NCBI GenBank assembly: GCA_910579745.1
Contig: CAJTVH010000001.1
Coordinates: forward strand, 62,001 to 126,000
Direction: 5' to 3'
DNA from: an uncultured Clostridia bacterium
Lineage (GTDB): Bacteria; Bacillota; Clostridia; Lachnospirales; CAG-274
DNA: 64,000 bases
The notes under the pieces were generated by a model. The model made no database searches. It was given only the letters and a program-made list of their open reading frames with translations, and was not told where the DNA came from. Shown piece by piece: positions 54,129 to 62,812 of this stretch (position 1 is its first letter; every line of letters begins with the position of its first letter). A program made the position numbers and the translations under genes.

Positions 54129-54608
54129 ATGGATTTATCTAATTTTACTGTTTTTTTGACTATGGACGGCGTTGACATTAAGCCGGAAAATGAAAAAGAA
54201 AACCAGCAGGCGCATGGGGAAAACAATAATGTAAGCGCTGAGACAGGCGTTCCGTCTAATAACGCTGGAGCGGCTAATCAAGAGGCTCCTGGCGGCTTTA
54301 TGGGTATTGGAGGCATCGCTATTTATATTGTTGGTTTGATTGCTTTATTTTATTTCTTCGCCATAAGACCACAGAAGAAAAAGGAAAAAGAGCTTATGAA
54401 TATTCAGAACGCTATTCAAGTAGGGGACTGGGTTATGACTTCAAGCGGATTTTATGGAAGGGTTGCCGATATTGCCGACCAGGTTTTTGTCGTTGAGTTC
54501 GGTACCAACAAAGGGGTGAAAATTCCTGTCAGAAAATCGGAAATTATAGGAAATAAAGAACCCAATTTAACTGTTTCCCCATCCTCCAGCGATGAAAAGG
54601 ACAAATAA
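54129..54608 (+). CDS. yajC: Preprotein translocase accessory subunit YajC
   Basis: 159 residues. A membrane helix (GIAIYIVGLIALFYFFAI) is followed by RPQKKKEKE and the YajC soluble domain (QVGDWVMTSSGFYGRVADI, VEFGTNKGVKIPVRKSEI). The roughly 60-residue Asn/Glu-rich extension before the helix is longer than usual. YajC associates with SecDF and SecYEG; those genes are not adjacent. ATG at 54129 has better spacing to AGGAG than the GTG at 54123. Confidence 0.92.
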   Translation: MDLSNFTVFLTMDGVDIKPENEKENQQAHGENNNVSAETGVPSNNAGAANQEAPGGFMGIGGIAIYIVGLIALFYFFAIRPQKKKEKELMNIQNAIQVGDWVMTSSGFYGRVADIADQVFVVEFGTNKGVKIPVRKSEIIGNKEPNLTVSPSSSDEKDK

Positions 54609-54641
54609 TTTTAAGTTTGTCTGACTGTAAATATATATTTG

Positions 54642-54687
54642 AAAAAAGCGTAAAGCTCTTTTAAAGTAAGGGCGCTACGCTTTTTTT
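54642..54687 (+). terminator. Terminator after yajC
   Basis: AAAAAGCGTA pairs with TACGCTTTTT, followed by further T residues. Confidence 0.75.
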
Positions 54688-54757
54688 GTGATAAAAATTT
54701 TTTGTTTCTATATTTCTTTATTTACTTTATTAATGAGAGATTAATATTTAATTAATG

Positions 54758-55786
54758 TTATATACGCTCAGCCATGTAATAAATGAGTTCTTCGGTAGCT
54801 TCCCAGCCAAGACATGGGTCGGTAATAGATTTTCCGTAAACATAGTCTTCTATTTGCTGATTGCCTTCCTCTATGTAACTTTCTATCATAAAGCCTTTGA
54901 TTATTTTTCTTAGGGTAGAGTTGTATTTTCTGTTATGTAAAATTTCTTTGACAATGCGAGGCTGCTCATAAAATTTTTTGTTTGAGTTTGAATGGTTTGT
55001 GTCAATTATTATAGCCGGGTTTTTATATCCTTTATCATAATACATTTCAGTAGCTCTGATAAGATCCTCGTAATGATAATTTGGTATATTATCTCCATGT
55101 TTATTTACTGAACCTCTCATTATGGCGTGAGTAAGTGGATTTCCGCTTGTTTTTACCTCATACCCGCCGTAAGCGAAGTCATGAGAAGACTGTGCCGCCC
55201 GAATTGAGTTAAACATTACGTTTAAGTCACCGCTTGTAGGATTTTTCATTCCGACAGCTACGTCAATTCCGCTCGCGGTTAATCGGTGCTGTTGATTTTC
55301 AACGCTTCTCGCCCCAACCGCTATATATGTTAAAAGATCGGATACAAAAGGAAGATTTGATGGATAAAGCATTTCATCGGCGGCTGTAAGGTGAGATTCT
55401 GAAATCGCTCGTATATTCATTTTTCTTATAGCGGCGATTCCCTCAACCATATTTGTGGCTTTATGTGGGTCGGGCTGGTGCATTATACCTTTATAGCCCT
55501 CTCCGGTTGTTCTTGGTTTTCCCGTATAAATTCTTGGAATTATAAAAAGCGTGTCTTTTACTTTCTCATTCACTTTAGCGAGCTTAGATATATAGTCACA
55601 TACGGAATCCTCGTTATCCGCTGAGCAAGGTCCTATTATTAAAATGAATTTATTGCTCTTTCCGGTTAAAATATCTTTGATTTCGGCGTCTCTCTCCGCT
55701 TTAATTTTTTTCAGATTTTCCGGAAGGGGATTTTCGGCGATAATTTCTTCCGGAGATGGTATTTTTCTTATATTTGTGAAACTCAT
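54758..55786 (-). CDS. aroF: 3-deoxy-7-phosphoheptulonate (DAHP) synthase, type I, paralogue
   Basis: 342 residues. Same family motifs as the gene at 18818 (IGPCSA, IPRIYTGKPRTTG, ARSVENQQHRLTASG, GMKNPTSGD, IDTNHSNSNK). The two proteins are similar throughout but clearly distinct, so this is an old duplication; differing feedback control by aromatic amino acids is the usual reason, which is inference. ATG at 55786 follows AAGGAG. Confidence 0.95.
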   Translation of the reverse strand: MSFTNIRKIPSPEEIIAENPLPENLKKIKAERDAEIKDILTGKSNKFILIIGPCSADNEDSVCDYISKLAKVNEKVKDTLFIIPRIYTGKPRTTGEGYKGIMHQPDPHKATNMVEGIAAIRKMNIRAISESHLTAADEMLYPSNLPFVSDLLTYIAVGARSVENQQHRLTASGIDVAVGMKNPTSGDLNVMFNSIRAAQSSHDFAYGGYEVKTSGNPLTHAIMRGSVNKHGDNIPNYHYEDLIRATEMYYDKGYKNPAIIIDTNHSNSNKKFYEQPRIVKEILHNRKYNSTLRKIIKGFMIESYIEEGNQQIEDYVYGKSITDPCLGWEATEELIYYMAERI

Positions 55787-56457
55787 AAAAACACTCCTTA
55801 ATTTTTGCCTTTTAATATACAGTAATTTCAATAGATTATAAATTATTGAGGAAAGAAAAAATTATTTTACTTAAAAATTTTAAAATCACTTTGAGATTTT
55901 TTTCATAGGAAAGGTTTGTTTATATTTTATAAAATATTTTTTTCAGGGGCTTTTTATTTTAAGTGTAATTACTGGTGTGTTATAGAATCTTTTATGTTAA
56001 ACTTGTTATAAAATTTTTACAAAGCCGCTTTAAAAATCTTTTTTTGTTATATTTAGACTGACTTTTTATGTAACCCCAATAACTTATGATAGTTTTTGGA
56101 TACGCTCTAAGTATTACCGTTAAAATAACGCTTTGCCTAATGAAAAAGTTTTTTGGTAATCATTATTGTTTATAGCGATTTATGAGATTTTCAGAGTAAA
56201 ATAATTACTTTACATATTGGATTTTATTAAATCTTGTATGTCTATTCCTCCATTGTTTTGCTATAGGTTATTGAACAGGCATATTATTTCCACGACCTAT
56301 ATAATAATAACGTCTATTTTATAATTAGTCAAGTTTTTGGAAGTAAAAAAGGCAATCGAAGTAATTGTATATTTTTTGAAAAATGTCGCAATATCTAAAT
56401 GTTAGTGCTTCAAATATTAAAATTATCAAAAAAAGTTATTAAATACGAAACTTATAA
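55787..56457. other. Spacer with degenerate repeats
   Basis: About 670 bp without a gene. It holds a solo end of repeat family A (56081-56109) and a degenerate family G-like inverted pair (about 56165-56285). Confidence 0.55.
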
Positions 56458-56486
56458 TTGAATATACTTTTATTTTTTGGTATAAT
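56458..56486 (+). promoter_or_regulatory. Promoter of the phosphofructokinase gene
   Basis: TTGAAT, 17 bases, TATAAT, 40 bp upstream of the start codon. Confidence 0.8.
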
Positions 56487-56525
56487 GTTATCAGACAAAA
56501 ATTTTTTAAAGGAGGATTTTTTATA

Positions 56526-57746
56526 ATGAAAAAAGGAAATGTTATTGTCGGACAGTCAGGCGGACCTACTTCGGTTATTAACTCAAGTCTCGCGGGGGTT
56601 TTTAAAGCCGCTAAAGATAATGGGGTAGATAAGATTTATGGAATGAGAAACGGTATTCAAGGCCTTTTGGAAAACAAATATGTTGATCTTAAAGAGTGTT
56701 TAAAAGACGGTCTTGACATTGAGCTTCTTAAACGCACTCCGTCTTCTTATCTTGGCTCATGCAGATTTAAACTCCCGGAAATATCGGAAAACGAACAGCT
56801 TTTTAAGGATATTTTCGCTATTCTTGAGAAATTGGATGTAAAATATTTCTTCTATATCGGTGGAAATGACTCTATGGATACAACTAAAAAACTTTCCGAA
56901 TACGCTAAAAGCATTAACAGCGATATAAGGTTTATGGGTGTTCCTAAGACTATTGATAACGATTTAGCTGTTACGGACCATACTCCGGGATACGGAAGCG
57001 CGGCTAAGTACATAGGAAGCAGTATTAAAGAGATTATAAGAGACGGTCTTGTGTATAATTATCCAAGTATTACGGTGGTTGAGATTATGGGAAGAAACGC
57101 CGGCTGGCTTACAGCCGCGGCTTCATTGGCAAAAAGCGATGACTGCGAGGGTGTTGATATGATTTGTCTTCCGGAGGTGCCTTTTGACGTTGACAAGTTT
57201 TTAGCCAAAATTGAGGCGAATAAAAACAGGTCTCAGGTTGTAGCTATATCGGAGGGTATTAAGACAAAAGACGGAAAATATGTTTGCGAGGCCTCAAGAG
57301 AAAATGTCGCTACAGATTCTTTCGGACATAAATCTTTAAGCGGGACAAGCCAGTATCTCGCAGAGCTTATAAAAGAAAAAACAGGTTGTAAAACAAGGTC
57401 TGTTGAATTTAGCTCTCTTCAGAGATGCGCTTCTCACATAGCTTCAAGGACAGACGTTGAGGAAGCTTTTATCGCCGGAAGCAAAGCTGTTGAGGCGGCT
57501 ATTAACGGCGAGACGGGAAAGGTTGTTATTTTTGAGAGAATTTCAACGGAGCCTTACCAAATGATTACCAAAATAAGTGATGTTGATAAAATCGCCAACG
57601 TAGAGAAGAAAGTTCCGCTTGAGTGGATTGTAAATGACGGAACAGACGTTTCCGACGCTCTTACGGACTATATTAAACCTCTTATTCAGGGTGAGATGAC
57701 TCAGATTATGGTAAACGGACTCCCGAAACATATTGTGCTTAAATAA
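56526..57746 (+). CDS. pfp: Diphosphate-dependent 6-phosphofructokinase
   Basis: 406 residues. VGQSGGPTSVINSSL begins the fold. YIGGNDSMDT has Asp where ATP enzymes have Gly (GGDGS), and GVPKTIDND has Lys where ATP enzymes have Gly. Both changes mark PPi-dependent PFK, which phosphorylates fructose 6-phosphate reversibly with pyrophosphate. AAAGGAGG precedes the ATG. It has its own promoter and terminator. Confidence 0.9.
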   Translation: MKKGNVIVGQSGGPTSVINSSLAGVFKAAKDNGVDKIYGMRNGIQGLLENKYVDLKECLKDGLDIELLKRTPSSYLGSCRFKLPEISENEQLFKDIFAILEKLDVKYFFYIGGNDSMDTTKKLSEYAKSINSDIRFMGVPKTIDNDLAVTDHTPGYGSAAKYIGSSIKEIIRDGLVYNYPSITVVEIMGRNAGWLTAAASLAKSDDCEGVDMICLPEVPFDVDKFLAKIEANKNRSQVVAISEGIKTKDGKYVCEASRENVATDSFGHKSLSGTSQYLAELIKEKTGCKTRSVEFSSLQRCASHIASRTDVEEAFIAGSKAVEAAINGETGKVVIFERISTEPYQMITKISDVDKIANVEKKVPLEWIVNDGTDVSDALTDYIKPLIQGEMTQIMVNGLPKHIVLK

Positions 57747-57774
57747 TTTAAAGTATTATAATTATTGTTTGGAT

Positions 57775-57818
57775 TGAGTTTGAGCAAACAAGAGTTTCTC
57801 AAACTCATTTCCTTTTTT
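57775..57818 (+). terminator. Terminator after pfp
   Basis: TGAGTTTGAG pairs with CTCAAACTCA, followed by TTTCCTTTTTT. Confidence 0.85.
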
Positions 57819-57893
57819 ATTTTATGTATTAAACGCTCTCTTTATAAAATAATATATAATATATATTAATTTCCGACGGACGCGTGTTTATAT

Positions 57894-58053
57894 TAGAGCG
57901 TATCTGAAAACTAAAATACGCGCGAAAAATTATAAAAAATAAAACAGAAAGGCTTTTCTGTTTTATTGAACCGTTTTTATTTATTTTTTAATAATTTTTT
58001 GGATATTTCGCGTATATAACTGATAGCTTATGATAGTTTTCAGATACGCCCTA
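57894..58053 (+). repeat. Repeat family A, copy 4 (160 bp)
   Basis: TAGAGCGTATCTGAAAACTA and TAGTTTTCAGATACGCCCTA are inverted ends. It is nearly identical to copy 3 apart from a short deletion in the GAAAGGCTTTTCTG hairpin region. Confidence 0.85.
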
Positions 58054-58151
58054 GAAGGGAAACGGCGATACATAATTATTTATGTTTATTATAGAAGCTG
58101 TTTGTTTTTGTCCGTAGGGTTTTTGTTTTTTAGGGAAAGAGAGGGGATTGC

Positions 58152-58994
58152 ATGGCGCGTGTGAGAAAATTTTTAAACTTCGTTTTTGGCTTTGTGAGAA
58201 AGTTTGAGGAAAACGAGCTTATATATTTCGCCAACGCTCTTACTTACAGACTTTTACTTGCTATGTTTCCTTTTATTATATTTCTTATGACTCTTTTTGG
58301 ATTTTTGGATTTGGAGGTTGGAGGTTACATAAAGCGGATTGCCGTCGCTATGCCGTCGGATGTTCGGGAAATACTTTTTGTTTTTTTGGAAGAGGTCGTT
58401 TACTCAAAAAATGTGAGTTTGCTTTCAATAAGTCTTTTATTAAGTGTGTTTAGCGCCTCATCGGGCTTTAATTATCTTATAAAAGGTATTAACAAAGCTT
58501 TTGATATTGAGGATGAGAGAAATTTTATAAAAAAAAGAGTTATAAGTATTTTGCTTGTGTTTGTATTTTCATTTTTAATAACAGCTTCTCTTATTTTATT
58601 TATTTTTTGTGACGCGATAGAAAAAGTTTTGATTGATTTTATAGGAGTAAGTGATATAATAAAAGGTGTATTTGGTATGACGGGGTATATTATTAACGTT
58701 ATAGCTCTTTTTGGCATACTTATTGTTATTTTTAAAATTTCAGTATATAAAAAAACAAAGCTGCGCCAGCTTGCGCCAGGTACTCTTATTGTTGTATGTG
58801 GATGGCTTATGATGAGTAAGATTTTTAATATTTATGTTAATAATTTTTCAAAAATTTCCGTTATTTATGGAAGTTTGGGAAGTATTTTTATTTTACTTGT
58901 CTGGCTTAATATTTTATCTGTGCTTATACTCGCGGGAAATCAGATTAACGCCATGTTAATTGAGAGTAAAAAATGTTATGAGAATGATAGTTGA
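58152..58994 (+). CDS. YihY/BrkB-family membrane protein
   Basis: 280 residues with six hydrophobic helices. YFANALTYRLLLAMFPFIIF, SASSGFNYLIKGINKAF and SKISVIYGSLGSIFILLVWL are hallmarks of the YihY family. Function is unsettled; members have been linked to envelope transport or anti-sigma-like complexes. GAGGGG precedes the ATG. Confidence 0.9.
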   Translation: MARVRKFLNFVFGFVRKFEENELIYFANALTYRLLLAMFPFIIFLMTLFGFLDLEVGGYIKRIAVAMPSDVREILFVFLEEVVYSKNVSLLSISLLLSVFSASSGFNYLIKGINKAFDIEDERNFIKKRVISILLVFVFSFLITASLILFIFCDAIEKVLIDFIGVSDIIKGVFGMTGYIINVIALFGILIVIFKISVYKKTKLRQLAPGTLIVVCGWLMMSKIFNIYVNNFSKISVIYGSLGSIFILLVWLNILSVLILAGNQINAMLIESKKCYENDS

Positions 58995-59085
58995 TATTTT
59001 AGGATGATTTATTAATTGATTTGTGGGATTTTTACCGCGGAGTGTCCCGGAACTATATCTTTTTACATGTTGGGGAGTGAAATTT

Positions 59086-60732
59086 ATGAGATTTTACGGT
59101 AGATTAAAGTTTTTTATAAGATTTAGCCTTGTGTTTTCTATATTTATTAATATGTTAGTCGGATTTGAGGCCATAGTGAGGAATAATGTGTATCTTATGT
59201 TTTTAAGCTGTGCTTCTGTTTTCGCCTTTATAATTCCTTTATATTATACGGCGTTTATTTTTGAGAGGCAAAAACGACAGCTTAACGAAAGTTTTAAAAA
59301 GTTTTTTGATTGTATCGAGGATATACTTAAAAAATGTGACGATGATTTTGAAAGTGAGTTTGAGAAAGAAATAAAAAATGACAAGGATATGATTTTATTT
59401 TCAGAATATATTAATAAAAATAAAACATTATTCCTTGATTTTAAAAATAAAAATAATCTGCTTAATGAAATACTTATCTCAACAGTTGTAAATAGAGACA
59501 TTGAGAAGTTTTTCGCTGATATTATGCCTAAAATTATGAATATCACAAAAAGTCAGCTAATTGTTTTTTATATGGTGAACAAGGTTACAAATAAGCTTGA
59601 GATAAAATCAAGCGTAGGTTTTGGAAAAGGCATCTACAGTCAGTTTGATATGAGCATGAGCGAGGGTTTTTTGGGACAAGCCGCCGTGAATAACAAAATT
59701 ATGCTGTTGGATGATATTGACGACTCAACTTATATAGTGAAAACTTTTTTAGGAGACATTAAACCCAAAGACGTTATTGCCGTTCCTGTAAATAATATTG
59801 ATGATGAGAATGATGTTTTAGGTGTTTTCGCGTTAGGTTCGGTATATAAATACACAAAAGAGCATATAGAAATGTTTAAGGAAATGAGAAAATATATCGC
59901 TTACGCTATTATTAACGGATTGAACCACAGTAAAAATATCCGTCTTACAAATGAGCTTAAATTTCAAAATCAGCTTATTCAAAATCTTAATGAGGATTTG
60001 GAAATGAAAATTAAAAAGCGTACCGGTATTTTAAATAATGTTTTTAATAGTATGGACGATTACGCTATTATATCTATTGATAATGAGGAAAATGTTATCG
60101 CTCTTAACAATATCGCCATGAAACAGTTCGGATTATTAAAAGATGATATTATAGGGAAAAATATTTCTGAAATTTCTGAAATTCAAGAGTACATAAAAAA
60201 CAGAACGGAAAATTATATTGACGACGCTATGAGGAAGGGTAAATCAAAACATATATATAAACTTACGGACGATAAAGGAACTGAGAAAATTTTTGAAACG
60301 GAGTTTTTCTCTATCAAAGACGAATACGGTGAGAATTCAGGATTTACCATTACTATTAAAGATATTTCATATCTTAAAAAATTCAAAGGATCAGAGGTTA
60401 TTAACGGAAAGGTTCTTAATCTTATGCTTGAGGAAAGCTCAAATTCCATTATTATTGTCAGAGAGGATTTCACTATAGAGGGAATAAGCAAAAACGCCGA
60501 GTATTTAATAGGTATTAATAAAGACAACGTACAAGGTATGTTTATATGGGATATATTTTTTGGAAACAAAAAAATCAAGGATTTTATGAATTATGTTTTC
60601 AAAGACAATGACGATAAGGAAATTAAGACTTTCAATACTGTAGCTGTCAATACAAAAATAAATATTAATATGCGAGTTAAGCTTATTAACGACAGCTCCA
60701 CTGAAAATAAAAAGGTTATCATATATTTATAG
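59086..60732 (+). CDS. Membrane-bound GAF-PAS sensor without output domain
   Basis: 548 residues. Two membrane helices (residues about 10-65) are followed by a coiled region, a GAF domain (about 150-290; GEGFLGQA-like SEGFLGQAAVNNK, VIAVPVNN) and a PAS domain (about 320-430; SMDDYAIISIDNEENVIALN) with a second PAS-like segment after it. No kinase, GGDEF or other output is visible. GGGGAG precedes the ATG at 59086. It may signal through a partner. Confidence 0.75.
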   Translation: MRFYGRLKFFIRFSLVFSIFINMLVGFEAIVRNNVYLMFLSCASVFAFIIPLYYTAFIFERQKRQLNESFKKFFDCIEDILKKCDDDFESEFEKEIKNDKDMILFSEYINKNKTLFLDFKNKNNLLNEILISTVVNRDIEKFFADIMPKIMNITKSQLIVFYMVNKVTNKLEIKSSVGFGKGIYSQFDMSMSEGFLGQAAVNNKIMLLDDIDDSTYIVKTFLGDIKPKDVIAVPVNNIDDENDVLGVFALGSVYKYTKEHIEMFKEMRKYIAYAIINGLNHSKNIRLTNELKFQNQLIQNLNEDLEMKIKKRTGILNNVFNSMDDYAIISIDNEENVIALNNIAMKQFGLLKDDIIGKNISEISEIQEYIKNRTENYIDDAMRKGKSKHIYKLTDDKGTEKIFETEFFSIKDEYGENSGFTITIKDISYLKKFKGSEVINGKVLNLMLEESSNSIIIVREDFTIEGISKNAEYLIGINKDNVQGMFIWDIFFGNKKIKDFMNYVFKDNDDKEIKTFNTVAVNTKININMRVKLINDSSTENKKVIIYL

Positions 60733-61115
60733 TATAATTTTTATTACAACTTATTTTATATTTCATGATTTAACATTAACTGTAATTGACAGAGTAAACC
60801 GCTGATAGTATAATTACGCTATGGGTGTGTTCGGAGATTTCGACACAATTATTAAAAATATAAAAGCTGTGAGTTATTATACAGTGAAATAGTTAAAGAA
60901 ATCTTTATCACATAGAGGGATATTGAATATTATAGTTACGCGTTGTCTTAAAGAGGTTTAAGTTTTTTAAACGGCGTATATTTATGAGTTTTCGGTTTGT
61001 TGAGGGTGTTTATAATATTCAACAAATTTATCATTGAAGATATAAAAAGTAAAATTAGAACTGTCTAAACACGTTTTAACAATATTTTTATAAATTTTGA
61101 AAACAGGTGAAAAAT
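60733..61115. other. Spacer, nothing recognised
   Basis: About 380 bp of AT-rich sequence, presumably the promoter of the coiled-coil gene. No repeat or hairpin of note. Confidence 0.5.
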
Positions 61116-62381
61116 TTGAGTATTTTTAGTAAAGTTTTAGATTTTATAAATAAGTTCAAAAATCAAAATAAAAATAATGAGAAAGAATCTTTTGAATATA
61201 CAAAATTCAACGAGTTTTTGTATGACGTATCAACGGAAACGGAGCATAAAATTGTTAAACATGTAATAATTTTATGTAACAAAGCTTTGCTTGCTTACAG
61301 ACAGCGAATTTACCTTATGAGGAAGCTTAAAGAATACAATACAAGGCTTAAAGAGGTCGAGTGTTATAACAGTTTATCGGAGAAAGACGCTGACGAGCTT
61401 AAATCTCTTATTGAGCAGTTTGTTTCTCTTACAAGAGAGAGAAACATATTAAGGTATCAGCTTGTGGATTTTGACAAGGGTGTAAATAAGCTTGAGAATA
61501 TTGAGGAGGACGCCGAGGAAGCTGTTATAAGGATGCGTGACGCTGAGTATAATCAGAGGATTTTTAAACAGGATATCGGCTATCTCCAAATGGAAAAAGA
61601 AGATTTAAAAGATGAGCAGGGTAAGCTTACTTTTGGTCTTAATTTTATTTATAAATTTAGTATTGTAATGCTTTTGCTTTTTGGAGTTGGTACGATTGTT
61701 TTAGCTATGTCAAATATTTTCAGTAAACAGACTATTTTCTTTTCTTTAAGTATTATGGCTATTCTTGTTATATGTATTATTGCCGTTGTTTATTTTTTTA
61801 GACGCAAGCTTACTTATGAGTTAAAAATTAATATAAAAAAACAGGAAAAACTTGTGGAGATTTTAAGCAAAAAAAATGTTATGTATTCTTATTACACGAA
61901 TTTTCTTAAATATGAGTGTAATAAATTTAAGGTCAGAAACGCCGATATGCTTGCCGCTAATTTAAAAGAATACGATAACTATAAACATGTTACGTCAAGA
62001 TATGATTCTATAAGAAATATTATGTATCAAACACAAGAGCTTCTTGAAAAATTTTTAAGAGATAAAAAAATCGATATGGATGATGTATCTATTGAGAAAT
62101 TTGCCAATACAATAAGTATTGACGATAAAATAGAATATTGCAAGGAAATAAACTCATCTAAAGAAGATACGCAGGCTAAACTTAACGCTGTTGATGAAAA
62201 ACTTGAGATTATATGGAAGCAAGTCACGGACATTGGAAAGAGAGATTGGTCCGGCAAGGAAATAATTGAGAATATTATGAACGCATATTTGCGTGAGGTT
62301 GAGAAAATAAATGTTGAAATCGATGTGGATGAAAGCTATAACAGTCAAATGGAGGCTTCTCTCGCGGGAATAGGAGAATGA
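61116..62381 (+). CDS. Coiled-coil membrane protein, unknown function
   Basis: 421 residues from a TTG five bases after AGGTGA (an earlier in-frame GTG overlaps that site). Long heptad-rich coils (about 60-180 and 250-410) flank a central pair of membrane helices (about 185-235: FSIVMLLLFGVGTIVLAM, ILVICIIAVVYFF). No family is recognised. The stop overlaps the next gene's region, so they form an operon. Confidence 0.65.
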   Translation: MSIFSKVLDFINKFKNQNKNNEKESFEYTKFNEFLYDVSTETEHKIVKHVIILCNKALLAYRQRIYLMRKLKEYNTRLKEVECYNSLSEKDADELKSLIEQFVSLTRERNILRYQLVDFDKGVNKLENIEEDAEEAVIRMRDAEYNQRIFKQDIGYLQMEKEDLKDEQGKLTFGLNFIYKFSIVMLLLFGVGTIVLAMSNIFSKQTIFFSLSIMAILVICIIAVVYFFRRKLTYELKINIKKQEKLVEILSKKNVMYSYYTNFLKYECNKFKVRNADMLAANLKEYDNYKHVTSRYDSIRNIMYQTQELLEKFLRDKKIDMDDVSIEKFANTISIDDKIEYCKEINSSKEDTQAKLNAVDEKLEIIWKQVTDIGKRDWSGKEIIENIMNAYLREVEKINVEIDVDESYNSQMEASLAGIGE

Positions 62382-62386
62382 GAAGT

Positions 62387-62752
62387 ATGTCAGGTGTTGG
62401 GGTTTCTTTGATTTTTATAGGCGGTATAATTCTTGGATTTTCTTTTGTTTTAAAAACCGGCAAAAAAAATCTTGATAAAAATTTTGAGGAAGCTATAAGA
62501 AATTTTGAAAAGCAAAAAGAGAATGAGGAAGAAAAAAACGCAAGCGATTTTGAGAAATATTTAAGTGTTTCCGAAAATAATTTTGAAAATGGCTTTGAGG
62601 AAAATTTTGAGAAAGAGCATGAAAATAATTTAACGGAAGAATATGACGAGGACGACGAGGATTTTGCGGTTCTTATGAAGCAAGCCAAGGATTTTTTAAA
62701 ACTTGTGGGAATTGCTTTAATAGTTATTGGAATTATTTCTTTTTTTGTTTAA
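62387..62752 (+). CDS. Small membrane protein with acidic middle (121 aa)
   Basis: Two membrane helices, at the start (SLIFIGGIILGFSFVLKTG) and the end (LVGIALIVIGIISFFV), flank about 65 highly charged residues rich in Glu, Asn and Asp. The ATG at 62387 has usable spacing to GGAG; one at 62378 is too close. Coupled to the coiled-coil gene, so they may interact. Confidence 0.6.
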   Translation: MSGVGVSLIFIGGIILGFSFVLKTGKKNLDKNFEEAIRNFEKQKENEEEKNASDFEKYLSVSENNFENGFEENFEKEHENNLTEEYDEDDEDFAVLMKQAKDFLKLVGIALIVIGIISFFV

Positions 62753-62812
62753 GAAATTTATATTTTTTATTTATTTTATTTTTTAGAAATAACCTCGGCG
62801 GGAGGCTTAGTG

